DNA from: Rhodobiaceae bacterium UBA7804
GTDB lineage: Bacteria; Pseudomonadota; Alphaproteobacteria; Parvibaculales; Parvibaculaceae
Direction: 5' to 3'
DNA: 22,336 nt
NCBI GenBank assembly: GCA_002480495.1
Contig: DLCG01000009.1
Coordinates: 389,931 to 412,266, forward strand
Part shown: piece by piece, positions 15,677 through 22,336 of the stretch
Position numbering within the stretch: the first letter of the stretch is position 1
Layout: each line of letters starts with the position of its first letter
The notes under the pieces: model-generated
What the model was told of the DNA's origin: nothing
Seen by the model: the letters and a program-made list of their open reading frames with translations, nothing else
Databases searched by the model: none
Made by a program: the position numbers and the translations under genes

Positions 15677-16438
15677 TCACTCTCCCTCACACAGCGCGCG
15701 AAACGCCGCCTCATCCGTAACGACGAGGCCGGGATAATCGCGCGCAGCAACGCCGCTGCGCACCAGTTCGGCGATGGCGCGAGCGACGACTTCCTCCGTC
15801 GTGTCGACGCGGGCCGCCAATATCCTGTGCCTCGGGAGACGATCGATGCGCAGGCATTCCACCCCGTTAGCGTCGCGCCGAGGTTCGGCGAGCGCCAGAA
15901 GCTCCCTATAGACTCTCTGTACGCCAGTCCCCTCACCCGCTTGCCCCTCGCTATCCGGCGGCGGCGAGGACGCCTCACGCGCCCTTAGAAGGCGCGCATA
16001 CTGGCAAAGAAGCGCCCTTGAAACGGATTCTTCCCGTGAAAGAAGGTCGAGAAAGCGGGATTCGCTCAGAGTAGCAATGAGGCCATCATCACGGGCGACG
16101 GCCATGAGTTCCGTTTCCGACACGCCGAAGACCGCCATTTCGCCGAATTGTCCGCCCGCATCTATATCGGTATAGGCAATCCGCCCGGCGCTCCCGAGAC
16201 TTCGCGCCAGGCGGACAGAGCCTTCAACGACGAAAATGACGCCGTCGAGTTCATCGCCCTGTGCCTGATTGAGAATGATCTCGTTGCGGGAGAGAGAGCG
16301 CCACCGGCACTCGACCGCGAGAAGCGCGAGTTCGCGCGGCGTCAACGAAGAGAGAATATGGATGCTCGCGAGAGAACCCGTGTGACTGCCGGTGTGACTG
16401 GACGTGACATTCTGCCCGTCTTGCGCCTCGCGTTTCAT
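15677..16438 (-). CDS. Crp/Fnr-family transcriptional regulator
   Basis: 253 aa. A cyclic-nucleotide-binding-type beta roll (about residues 25-130) contains LDGVIFVVEGSVRLAR and GGQFGEMAVFG. The Arg that binds the cAMP phosphate in CRP is not present after that motif (VSETELMAVA), so ligand binding is doubtful. The N-terminus lacks the cysteine cluster of FNR. A long helix (about 135-155) and an acidic linker follow. The HTH is at about 202-230 (RILAARVDTTEEVVARAIAELV), whose recognition helix keeps the E-x3-R pattern. The N-terminus has a small TGSHTGS repeat. It sits between flp and the secretin-domain gene, with a CtrA-like box 48 bp before its start. It is therefore a good candidate local regulator of the pilus genes. 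The signal it senses is unknown. Confidence 0.85.
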   Translation of the reverse strand: MKREAQDGQNVTSSHTGSHTGSLASIHILSSLTPRELALLAVECRWRSLSRNEIILNQAQGDELDGVIFVVEGSVRLARSLGSAGRIAYTDIDAGGQFGEMAVFGVSETELMAVARDDGLIATLSESRFLDLLSREESVSRALLCQYARLLRAREASSPPPDSEGQAGEGTGVQRVYRELLALAEPRRDANGVECLRIDRLPRHRILAARVDTTEEVVARAIAELVRSGVAARDYPGLVVTDEAAFRALCEGE

Positions 16439-16485
16439 CAGCCGCTGCTCTCCTTCTTGGTCCGGAGAAGCCTAGGCGAGGTCGT

Positions 16486-16500
16486 TTAATCCGCCGTTAA
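16486..16500. promoter_or_regulatory. CtrA-like box in a divergent promoter region
   Basis: TTAATCCGCCGTTAA is a perfect TTAA-N7-TTAA. It lies in the gap between the Crp/Fnr gene (minus, starts 16438) and the secretin-domain gene (plus), 48 bp and 125 bp from their respective starts. It could control either or both. Confidence 0.5.
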
Positions 16501-16624
16501 ATTCCTGCCGCGCCCGCTACGGTCAACATATCCTTTACTCCTTGGACCTAGTGTCGAAGCTATGCGGCGCGTGATGCGCCCCCGACCCATGCCACGACCG
16601 ACGCCAAGGAAGGCAATCAGGAAG

Positions 16625-17140
16625 ATGCTTGCATACCGGACAAGGAAAATGGCCAGACGGCAGATGCTGGGCGCCTTTGTGGGCGCGGGATGTGCCGCGC
16701 TTATGGCAGGCGCCGCTCAAGCCAGCGACTTCAAGGTGGAACTGAACGAAACAAAGGCTCTCCATCTGGCCAAGCCTGTTTCGACAATCGTCGTCGGCAA
16801 CCCGCTGATAGCGGATGTGACGGTCGAAGGTTCGCAGCTCGTCTATGTCATGGGCAGGAGTTTCGGGACGACCAACCTCGTTGCAACCGACAGCGAAGGC
16901 AATGCCGTTCTCAATCTCGACGTCAGCGTTGTTTCGCAGGGCGAGTCCACCGTGACACTCACGCGCGGCCCCAGCGGCCAGCTTTCCTATAACTGTACGC
17001 CGCGCTGCGAACGCATTCCCGGCGTCGGTGACAATCCGGATTCATACGACGCGCTCATGAAGCAGGTCGCCGGCGCTCTCAGTGCAGGTGCGGGTGCGAA
17101 TCCCGCAGCAGGCGGCATGCCGCAAGCGCCGTCCGAATAG
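16625..17140 (+). CDS. Pilus assembly protein N-terminal domain protein (stand-alone secretin N-domain)
   Basis: 171 aa. A signal peptide (MARRQMLGAFVGAGCAALMAGAAQA, here given only by its ends: MARRQ...GAAQA) precedes the mature protein. Residues about 35-110 match the domain that opens CpaC: KALHLAKPVSTIVVGNP, then LIADVTVEGSQLVYVMG, then GTTNLVATDSEGNAVLNLDV. A short tail with one Cys pair (NCTPRCERI) and a Gly/Ala/Pro-rich end follows. It has no secretin barrel, so it is probably a periplasmic accessory of the Tad system, perhaps touching CpaC. The frame is open from ATG 16562, but that gives a Pro/Arg-rich extension with no ribosome-binding site. ATG 16625 has GGAAGG and AGGA upstream and is preferred; 16649 is also possible. 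A terminator follows the stop. Confidence 0.82.
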   Translation: MLAYRTRKMARRQMLGAFVGAGCAALMAGAAQASDFKVELNETKALHLAKPVSTIVVGNPLIADVTVEGSQLVYVMGRSFGTTNLVATDSEGNAVLNLDVSVVSQGESTVTLTRGPSGQLSYNCTPRCERIPGVGDNPDSYDALMKQVAGALSAGAGANPAAGGMPQAPSE

Positions 17141-17162
17141 ACCACGCCGGGCGCGATGTAAC

Positions 17163-17190
17163 AAAAGGCCGCTCCCGAGAGCGGCCTTTT
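17163..17190. terminator. Bidirectional intrinsic terminator
   Basis: A perfect 12-bp stem (17163-17174 with 17179-17190) around the loop CCGA, with flanking A- and T-runs. It lies between the convergent secretin-domain gene (stop 17140) and the TadG-like gene (stop 17224). Confidence 0.88.
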
Positions 17191-17223
17191 TCGTTTGCAG
17201 AATTACGGATTTCTCTCGCAGCC

Positions 17224-18465
17224 CTATTGGCTGATACGCAGGTTCGAAAGTGCCATCGCAATCGAGGTGAACACCTCCGTGAGCTGACTCGTCTGCGTCA
17301 CATCGAAGTACATCTCCGGCTTTGTGGCGCAATTTCTCAGCAGAGTCGCGTTCCCGTTGATCGTCCTGATCGTATAGATCTTGATCCCCGTCGCCTTGAT
17401 ATTGGTACAGACGGCCTCCGTTCGCGCATCGATCGAGTTGCCGGAGTAGGTCCAGCGATTCTCGGTATTGTCGCCGTCCGTCAAAAAGACGATCACCTTG
17501 TCGAGATCGTCCGCGGGAGCCGTTGCGAGGGAAAGAGGATGACTTTGGGTCAGCATATTCCAGCCCCAGGCGAGACCGATCGTCGTGTTGGTGTTGCCGT
17601 TGGGATCCAGTTCGTCGATCTTGTCGCGCAGGTCGTCCCAGTCATCGGTGAGCGCGAGAATCTCGGGTATGTTGCAGTTGCCGGAGGCGCCGGGATATTT
17701 GGTGCTGTCGCTCGATGTCGGGATCGTGTTCTGGACATCGTAATTCTGGTCGCGATCGACCACACAGCCCTTCCAGCTGTTCTTGCTCACGTTGACCGTC
17801 GAGATCGTTTGCCACCACCACACCGTGGTCAGCGCCTCATAGCTCCATTTGAGCCAGGACGCATTCTTGTTGCTCTTGCCGACATTGACTTCGGTGTCGA
17901 AGGGAACGATCGAAACCTTGATGTCGCCCGGCACGGCACCCGAGGTCTCGAGAATATCGAGGAGCATCTCGGATGCGTCCTTCAATGCCGTCATGCGGCC
18001 ACCACTCGCCATCGAGCCCGTCACGTCCAGAACGAGGGCAAGTTCGAGCTTCCGCCCTTGCCTGGTCACCTGGGAGGAGGCGCCGATATCCAGCGTATTG
18101 ATACCGACGATACCCATCAGCGAGGTTGGCAATTCCGCCGTGGCGGCCAGGGTAACCGTATTTCCGTTCTGCAGGACGCTGACCGCGCCAGGCACACCAA
18201 GTTTTTCACCGGGGTAGTTCGCGTCGAAATAGGCCTGAGCGATTTCCTCAAGCTGTGCCTGCGTCTTGCCGGTGGCTCCGCCGACGGCAAGCGCCGCCGC
18301 ATCGAGCGCTGCCTTGAGGCGATTTTCGACGATATAGGCGCGGGAGATATCGACGGCGGCGCCGGCGGCTATGACCAGCGGGATGGCGGCGAGCGCGAAG
18401 ATCATCGCGAAGTTACCGCGGCGGTCCGTGAAGAATTTCCGGAGAAAACGCTGAATGGGCCTCAT
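17224..18465 (-). CDS. tadG: TadG-like pilus protein with von Willebrand factor A domain
   Basis: 413 aa. The N-terminus is of Tad type: a basic stretch, RRGNFAMIFALAAIPLVIAAG as a membrane helix, then VDISRAYIVENRLKAALDAAALA. The vWA domain starts at about residue 140 (LELALVLDVTGSM). Its metal site is D147-V-T-G-S151, the DxTxS variant common in TadG, and LTDGDN lies further on. A cysteine-containing insert (CVVDRDQNYDV, then GASGNCNIPEI) interrupts the domain. The C-terminus (YFDVTQTSQLTEVFTSIAMALSNLRISQ) closes it. TadG-type proteins are envelope proteins needed for some Flp pili, and the vWA fold suggests metal-dependent protein contacts. The gene is divergent from the two TadE genes, with 206 bp between the starts. 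Confidence 0.9.
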   Translation of the reverse strand: MRPIQRFLRKFFTDRRGNFAMIFALAAIPLVIAAGAAVDISRAYIVENRLKAALDAAALAVGGATGKTQAQLEEIAQAYFDANYPGEKLGVPGAVSVLQNGNTVTLAATAELPTSLMGIVGINTLDIGASSQVTRQGRKLELALVLDVTGSMASGGRMTALKDASEMLLDILETSGAVPGDIKVSIVPFDTEVNVGKSNKNASWLKWSYEALTTVWWWQTISTVNVSKNSWKGCVVDRDQNYDVQNTIPTSSDSTKYPGASGNCNIPEILALTDDWDDLRDKIDELDPNGNTNTTIGLAWGWNMLTQSHPLSLATAPADDLDKVIVFLTDGDNTENRWTYSGNSIDARTEAVCTNIKATGIKIYTIRTINGNATLLRNCATKPEMYFDVTQTSQLTEVFTSIAMALSNLRISQ

Positions 18466-18671
18466 GGATGCAGGTCCGCCCTGGAAAGCCGGGGCAGAAA
18501 GTCACACCCGCCCGCGGCAGAACTAATGTGCACCCAGCCGTTTTAGGCTCGGGCCGTTAAGAAGGAATGAATCCTCGCGTCTCGCCCAAAGGCCGCAGTT
18601 ACCTTTTGGTAAGGAGCGGGCGCTATCAAGAATGCTGCGCCAGAGCGGCGTTTCGGCGCGAGGGCAGCTCG

Positions 18672-19244
18672 ATGAGCAAGCAACAGACAGATCGAACGAA
18701 CCGCCTACGTTCCCTCCGCAGGTGCCGGCGTTTTGCGGGCGCCGAGGAAGGTGCGACGGCGGTCGAATTCGCCCTGCTCGGACTTCCTTTCTTTGCGCTT
18801 CTCTTTGCGCTGGTCGAAGTCTGCGTGCTCTATTTCGCGACGGCCAATCTTGATAGCGTAGTTGCAGATGCCGGACGCCTCATTCGCACGGGCCAGGTTC
18901 AGTCCACCGGCATGTCGCAGGCGCAGTTCAAGGATTTCATCTGCGGCGAACTGACGGTCATCAGCGATTGCCAGTCGAAGCTTTACGTCGATGTCCGCAA
19001 TTTTACGTCCTTCGGCAATCTGGCTTATCCATCCTTCATCGACGAGGACGGCAATCTCGTCGAGAACACGGTCTTCCAACCGGGAACGGCGGGCGACATC
19101 GTTCTGGTGAATGTCTATTACAGCTTCGGTATCGTCAGCCCCGGCATGGTCGGACTTTCCAACCTTGCAGGTGGAGGGCGCGTGATTTCCGCTGCCGTCG
19201 CGTTTCGGAACGAGCCTTTTGGTTCGATCCTGCCGACAAGCTGA
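18672..19244 (+). CDS. tadE: TadE-family pseudopilin
   Basis: 190 aa. A basic N-terminus is followed by AEEG and the TadE signature ATAVEFALLGLPFFALLFALVEV (28-50), a single membrane helix with Glu at position 5 after the predicted CpaA cleavage site (Gly27). The periplasmic part contains two cysteines (FICGELTVISDCQSK). TadE proteins are minor pilin-like components processed by the prepilin peptidase and needed for pilus assembly. The frame is open to ATG 18567, but the ATG at 18672 has GAGGG 7-8 nt upstream and gives a normal prepilin leader. The next TadE-like gene begins 10 bp after its stop, so the two form an operon divergent from tadG. The 206-bp gap before it holds a single TTAA half-site (18557-18560) and no clear promoter. 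Confidence 0.88.
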   Translation: MSKQQTDRTNRLRSLRRCRRFAGAEEGATAVEFALLGLPFFALLFALVEVCVLYFATANLDSVVADAGRLIRTGQVQSTGMSQAQFKDFICGELTVISDCQSKLYVDVRNFTSFGNLAYPSFIDEDGNLVENTVFQPGTAGDIVLVNVYYSFGIVSPGMVGLSNLAGGGRVISAAVAFRNEPFGSILPTS

Positions 19245-19254
19245 GGCGAGGGGC

Positions 19255-19824
19255 ATGAGCAGGACATTGCCTTTTCGGAGCAAAGACGAAAGCCGGACGA
19301 ATTTCTTTCCGCGGTTTCTGCGCGATCCGCGCGGCCTCGCCGCTGTCGAGTTCGCGCTCATCTTCCCGCTGATGATCGCCTTTTATCTGGGTGCCGTCGA
19401 AACCTCGAACATGCTGACGGCGAACCGCCGGGTAACATCCGTCGCCTACACTGCGGCAGACATCACCGCTCAGGCGATCTCGATCAGCGATGCGGACATG
19501 ACGGATATCTTCGCGGCGAGTTCAGCGATCCTTCGCCCTTTCAGCGTGACGCCTCTGTCGATCCGCGTTTCGAGCGTCGTCGCCAATTCGAGCGGTGTGA
19601 ACAAGGTCTCGTGGAGCGACGGTTTCCAGACGGCCGGTCTGGCGGAGAACTCGACCGTAACGCTTCCCGCCGGCCTCACCAGTCCGGGCACCAGCGTGAT
19701 CATGGCTGAAGTTACCTATGAATATTCCTCGCCGATCAGCGAAACGGTCACCGAGACGATCACCTTTACCGACACGGCCTATCTCAAGCCGCGCCGCACC
19801 AGCGCCGTCAGCCGCACCAACTGA
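19255..19824 (+). CDS. Second TadE/TadF-like pseudopilin
   Basis: 189 aa. RDPRG precedes LAAVEFALIFPLMIAFYLGAVE (28-49): one membrane helix, with Glu32 at position 5 after the likely cleavage site at Gly27, the same spacing as in the preceding gene. The mature part is Ser/Thr-rich with no cysteine (SVTPLSIRVSSVVANSSGVNKVSW, given as two linked segments, SVTPLSIRVSSVV and ANSSGVNKVSW) and ends with TDTAYLKPRRTSAVSRTN. It probably forms a pair with the upstream TadE, as TadE and TadF do. The frame reaches back to a TTG at 19219 inside the previous gene; the ATG at 19255 with AGGGG upstream is preferred. No clear terminator follows in 19825-20030. Confidence 0.85.
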   Translation: MSRTLPFRSKDESRTNFFPRFLRDPRGLAAVEFALIFPLMIAFYLGAVETSNMLTANRRVTSVAYTAADITAQAISISDADMTDIFAASSAILRPFSVTPLSIRVSSVVANSSGVNKVSWSDGFQTAGLAENSTVTLPAGLTSPGTSVIMAEVTYEYSSPISETVTETITFTDTAYLKPRRTSAVSRTN

Positions 19825-20030
19825 CGGCGCGCCGGGAACGCCCTGCAATCACCCCAACCCGCCGTTAACCATGATTCGAGCCGATGCTGTAGCAGATTTG
19901 CCGCAGTCTCGCCCGGCGCATGAATGAACCAACAGCCTGCGCGTAGCGACCATTGCGGCCATGCGGCCGCTTCCTTGCGCGGGGCCGGGCCACCGGCGCT
20001 TAAGTCCATAATTCAAAAGGAAAATCTGGC

Positions 20031-20120
20031 TGGCGGAGGGAGAGGGATTCGAACCCTCGATACGGTTTCCCGTATACACGCTTTCCAAGCGTGCGCCTTC
20101 AGCCACTCGGCCACCCCTCC
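20031..20120 (-). tRNA. tRNA-Ser (anticodon GGA)
   Basis: 90 nt including an encoded CCA (20031-20033 on the minus strand). The acceptor stem GGAGGGG pairs with TCCCTCC, with one G-T pair. The D arm reads GGCCGAGTGGCTGAAGGC. The anticodon arm is CACGC-TTGGAAA-GCGTG, with GGA as anticodon. A long variable arm (ATACGG-GAAA-CCGTAT) is typical of class II serine tRNAs. The T arm is GAGGG-TTCGAAT-CCCTC. It reads UCC and UCU codons. It stands alone between the TadE pair and the small membrane-protein gene. Confidence 0.97.
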
Positions 20121-20312
20121 GGAGCGCCTGCTCAGCAGGCGAACGCGGCGGCACTATACGCAACAAAAGCCCTGAATCAACCGGAGAAAGTCTTCCTAGC
20201 TCATTGATACGCCAATCTTCTTCTTACAACTGTGCTTGTTTGGCACACTCGATCCGGCTACCGTTCCGGCGTTCGTTTCTACAACACCGCGTTGGGCTGG
20301 GGGGCTCGTACC

Positions 20313-20609
20313 ATGGTCGTTTTCAGGCTGATTGGACTTCTTTTCATCGTCGCCGCCTTGATGGCGCTTGGGTCGGATGCATTGCTCTCGCTCGAAAACG
20401 GCGAAGTCACCATGCGTTCGTTCAGCGAGCTTTGGGCGCTGATCCATGAGGGAAGCCGCGACGCTTTCACCGGCTGGGCAGGTTCGGGCGCACCCGAAGG
20501 CCTCAAGGGGCCGATCGATACGGTTATGGGCTTCCCTGCCTGGGGTGTGCTCGGCGTCATCGGTATCGTGCTTGCGGGCCTGATCGCGCTGCTTCGCCGC
20601 GGCGACTAA
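20313..20609 (+). CDS. Small membrane protein of unknown function
   Basis: 98 aa, family not recognised. Two hydrophobic helices are visible: VVFRLIGLLFIVAALMALGSD at the N-terminus and FPAWGVLGVIGIVLAGLIALL near the C-terminus, ending in RRGD. Between them is a loop of about 50 residues with acidic and aromatic residues (RSFSELWALIHEGSRDAFTGW). The positive C-terminal tail and the short N-terminus suggest that both ends are cytoplasmic and the loop periplasmic, which is inference. The frame is open to 20232, but the ATG at 20313 is preceded by a GGGGGG stretch at good distance and begins directly at the membrane helix. The gene lies between tRNA-Ser and lepA, convergent with lepA, with a shared terminator. 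Confidence 0.75.
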   Translation: MVVFRLIGLLFIVAALMALGSDALLSLENGEVTMRSFSELWALIHEGSRDAFTGWAGSGAPEGLKGPIDTVMGFPAWGVLGVIGIVLAGLIALLRRGD

Positions 20610-20631
20610 GACAGGCAGAAAAGCCGAAAGC

Positions 20632-20663
20632 AAAAGGCCGCTCCGGGGAGGGAGCGGCCTTTT
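20632..20663. terminator. Bidirectional intrinsic terminator
   Basis: A perfect 13-bp stem (20632-20644 with 20651-20663) around a 6-nt loop, with A- and T-runs on its flanks. It lies between the small membrane-protein gene (stop 20609) and lepA (stop 20692). Confidence 0.88.
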
Positions 20664-20691
20664 CTTTTTCCGAGCCCGGGAAAATATGCGT

Positions 20692-22336
20692 CTAGTTCGC
20701 GTCCATCTTGAGCGCGGAGATGAAGGCGTCCTGCGGAATCTCGACGCGGCCGAACTGCCGCATCTTCTTCTTGCCTTCCTTCTGTTTCTCCAGAAGCTTG
20801 CGCTTTCGGGTGATATCACCACCATAGCATTTCGCGGTCACGTCCTTGCGCATGGCCGAGATCGTCTCGCGCGCGACGACGCGGCCGCCGATCGCCGCCT
20901 GAATCGGAATCTTGAAGAGGTGCTTCGGGATCAGTTCCTTCAGCTTCTCGCACATGACGCGACCGCGCTGCTCGGCGCGTGAGCGATGCACGATGGTGGC
21001 AAGCGCATCCACCGGCTCCTCATTGACGAGGATAGACATCTTCACCAGTTCGCCCGGCTCGTAACCTTCGATCTGGTAGTCGAAGCTGGCATAGCCGCGG
21101 CTCACCGATTTCAGCCGGTCGTAGAAATCGAGCACGACCTCGTTCAGCGGCAGGCGATAGACGAGCATGGCGCGCGAGCCGGCATAGGTGAGGTCGATCT
21201 GCGTTCCGCGCCGGTCCTCGCAGAGTTTCAGCACCGCGCCGAGAAACTCGTCCGGTACGAGGATCGTCGCCTTGATCCAGGGTTCCTCGATATGGTCGAT
21301 GCGCGTCGGGTCGGGCATGTCGGCGGGGTTGTGCATCTCCTTCACCGAACCATCCACCATATGAAGCTGATAGATGACCGAGGGCGCCGTCGTGATCAGA
21401 TCGATGTTGAATTCGCGCTCGAGACGTTCGCGCACGATTTCGAGATGAAGGAGGCCGAGAAAACCGCAGCGGAAGCCGAAGCCAAGCGCGGCGGAAGTCT
21501 CCATCTCGTATTCGAAGCTCGCATCGTTGAGGCGGAGCTTGCCCATCGCATCGCGCAGGTCCTCGAAGTCCGCCGCATCGACCGGGAAGAGACCGCAGAA
21601 GACGACAGGCTGCGCGGGCTGGAAGCCGGGAAGCGCGGCGGCGCAGGGCCGCTTTTCCTCGGTCACCGTGTCGCCGACGCGCGTATCGGCGACTTCCTTG
21701 ATCGAGGCCGTGAAGTAGCCGATTTCGCCGGGCGTGAGGCTCGCGACCGCTTCCTTCTTCGGCTTGAAGATGCCGACCTGATCGATCGTGTAGGTGCCGC
21801 CCGTCTTCATCATCTTGACGCGCTGGCCCTTCTTGAGCTCGCCATCGATGACACGCACGAGCACGACGACGCCGAGATAAGGATCGTACCAGCTATCGAC
21901 CAGCATCGCCTTCAAGGGCGCAGCAAGGTCGCCCTTCGGCGGCGGGAGACGATGCACGATCGCTTCCAGCACATCGGGAATGCCGATACCGCTCTTCGCC
22001 GAAATCTCGACCGCGTCTGAAGCATCCAGACCGATCACATCCTCGATCTGCTGGCGCGTCCGTTCAGGGTCTGCGGCGGGGAGGTCGATCTTGTTCAGGA
22101 CGGGCACGATCTCGTGGTTCACGTCGAGCGCGTGATAGACGTTGGCCAGCGTCTGCGCTTCCACGCCCTGGCTCGCATCGACGACGAGGAGCGAGCCCTC
22201 GCAGGCGGCGAGCGAACGGTTCACCTCATAGGCGAAGTCGACATGGCCAGGCGTGTCGATGAGGTTCAGTTCATAGGTCTCGCCGTTATTCGCCTTGTAT
22301 TCGAGACGGACCGTCTGGGCCTTGATGGTGATGCCG
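20692..22336 (-). CDS. lepA: Elongation factor 4 (LepA), N-terminal part outside window
   Basis: 547 codons are visible out of the usual 600 or so; the frame runs off the right edge, so the Met codon at 22224 is internal. Three GTPase motifs are present: switch I (GITIKAQTV), G3 (DTPGHVDFAYEVNRSL) and G4 (NKIDLP). The P-loop lies beyond the edge. After domain II and the EF-G-like domains comes the LepA-specific C-terminal domain, ending RKRKLLEKQKEGKKKMRQFG, then VEIPQDAFISALKMD. YGGDITRKRKL is a hallmark. LepA is a ribosome-associated GTPase linked to translation under stress and to initiation or back-translocation. Nothing unusual is seen in the sequence. Confidence 0.97.
   Translation of the reverse strand, partial: GITIKAQTVRLEYKANNGETYELNLIDTPGHVDFAYEVNRSLAACEGSLLVVDASQGVEAQTLANVYHALDVNHEIVPVLNKIDLPAADPERTRQQIEDVIGLDASDAVEISAKSGIGIPDVLEAIVHRLPPPKGDLAAPLKAMLVDSWYDPYLGVVVLVRVIDGELKKGQRVKMMKTGGTYTIDQVGIFKPKKEAVASLTPGEIGYFTASIKEVADTRVGDTVTEEKRPCAAALPGFQPAQPVVFCGLFPVDAADFEDLRDAMGKLRLNDASFEYEMETSAALGFGFRCGFLGLLHLEIVRERLEREFNIDLITTAPSVIYQLHMVDGSVKEMHNPADMPDPTRIDHIEEPWIKATILVPDEFLGAVLKLCEDRRGTQIDLTYAGSRAMLVYRLPLNEVVLDFYDRLKSVSRGYASFDYQIEGYEPGELVKMSILVNEEPVDALATIVHRSRAEQRGRVMCEKLKELIPKHLFKIPIQAAIGGRVVARETISAMRKDVTAKCYGGDITRKRKLLEKQKEGKKKMRQFGRVEIPQDAFISALKMDAN

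Noticed and set aside
17227..18546. Plus-strand frame of over 400 codons opposite the TadG-like gene
   Set aside because: The minus-strand frame encodes a clear Tad helix and vWA domain; the plus frame has no recognisable feature.
19865..19872. TTAACCAT, a CtrA half-site-like word after the second TadE gene
   Set aside because: It has no partner half-site at the right distance (CCAA instead of TTAA) and no gene start close downstream on either strand.
20031..20120. tRNA-Ser 3' end as an attachment site of an integrated element
   Set aside because: No integrase gene, no repeated tRNA 3' end and no change in gene character was seen on either side within the window.
19849..20166. Minus-strand 105-codon frame
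   Set aside because: It reads straight through tRNA-Ser, a common false coding call.
20986..22020. Plus-strand frame of over 340 codons opposite lepA
   Set aside because: Shadow of lepA, whose sequence is fully typical in the minus frame.

Overview
The window is a high-GC chromosomal segment of an alphaproteobacterium. The grounds are the Caulobacter-type cpa gene order of its Tad pilus cluster, two perfect TTAA-N7-TTAA boxes of the kind bound by the alphaproteobacterial regulator CtrA, and the GST, TAXI and M17 peptidase subfamilies present. A genus such as Parvibaculum or a relative is a guess that the sequence alone cannot confirm. No phage, insertion sequence or CRISPR array was seen.

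Left part (1-5336), housekeeping and accessory metabolism. It opens with the C-terminal end of a peptide-type ABC transporter ATPase (+). A 255-bp gap follows, holding two related double-hairpin repeats in opposite orientation. Next, on the minus strand, come an M17 leucyl aminopeptidase, a MarR-type regulator and an NlpC/P60 peptidase; the last two overlap by 4 bp. A glutathione S-transferase diverges from the aminopeptidase behind a readable sigma70-type promoter. A membrane-anchored TAXI-type solute-binding protein without TRAP permease genes lies convergent to it.

Central part (5514-19824), a complete Tad/Flp (type IVc) pilus locus. The main assembly genes run on the minus strand from right to left: flp pilin, cpaA (prepilin peptidase), cpaB, cpaC (secretin), cpaD (lipoprotein), cpaE (TadZ-like ATPase), cpaF/tadA (motor ATPase), tadB and tadC (inner-membrane platform). 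tadD, a TPR lipoprotein, lies convergent at the distal end. Upstream of flp are a Crp/Fnr-family regulator (-), a stand-alone protein related to the secretin N-terminal domain (+), a TadG-like vWA protein (-) and two TadE-type pseudopilins (+). CpaA should mature Flp and the pseudopilins. CpaF powers assembly on TadB/TadC, CpaE localises the machine, and CpaC with CpaD and TadD forms the outer-membrane pore. A terminator separates flp from cpaA, which suits making far more pilin than machinery.

Regulation is the most interesting part. TTAA is rare in the window and clusters in the gaps of the pilus locus. It forms CtrA-like boxes upstream of flp and between the Crp/Fnr gene and the secretin-domain gene. 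The AT-rich flp leader also holds an FNR-type palindrome about 40 bp upstream of a plausible start site, directly beside the Crp/Fnr gene. I infer that pilus expression combines cell-cycle and Crp/Fnr-type control.

Right part (19825-22336): tRNA-Ser(GGA) on the minus strand, an unrecognised 98-aa two-helix membrane protein (+), a bidirectional terminator, and lepA (-), whose N-terminal part lies beyond the window edge. Nothing here is a clearly new system. The novelty, if any, lies in the regulatory architecture and the accessory proteins around a known machine.
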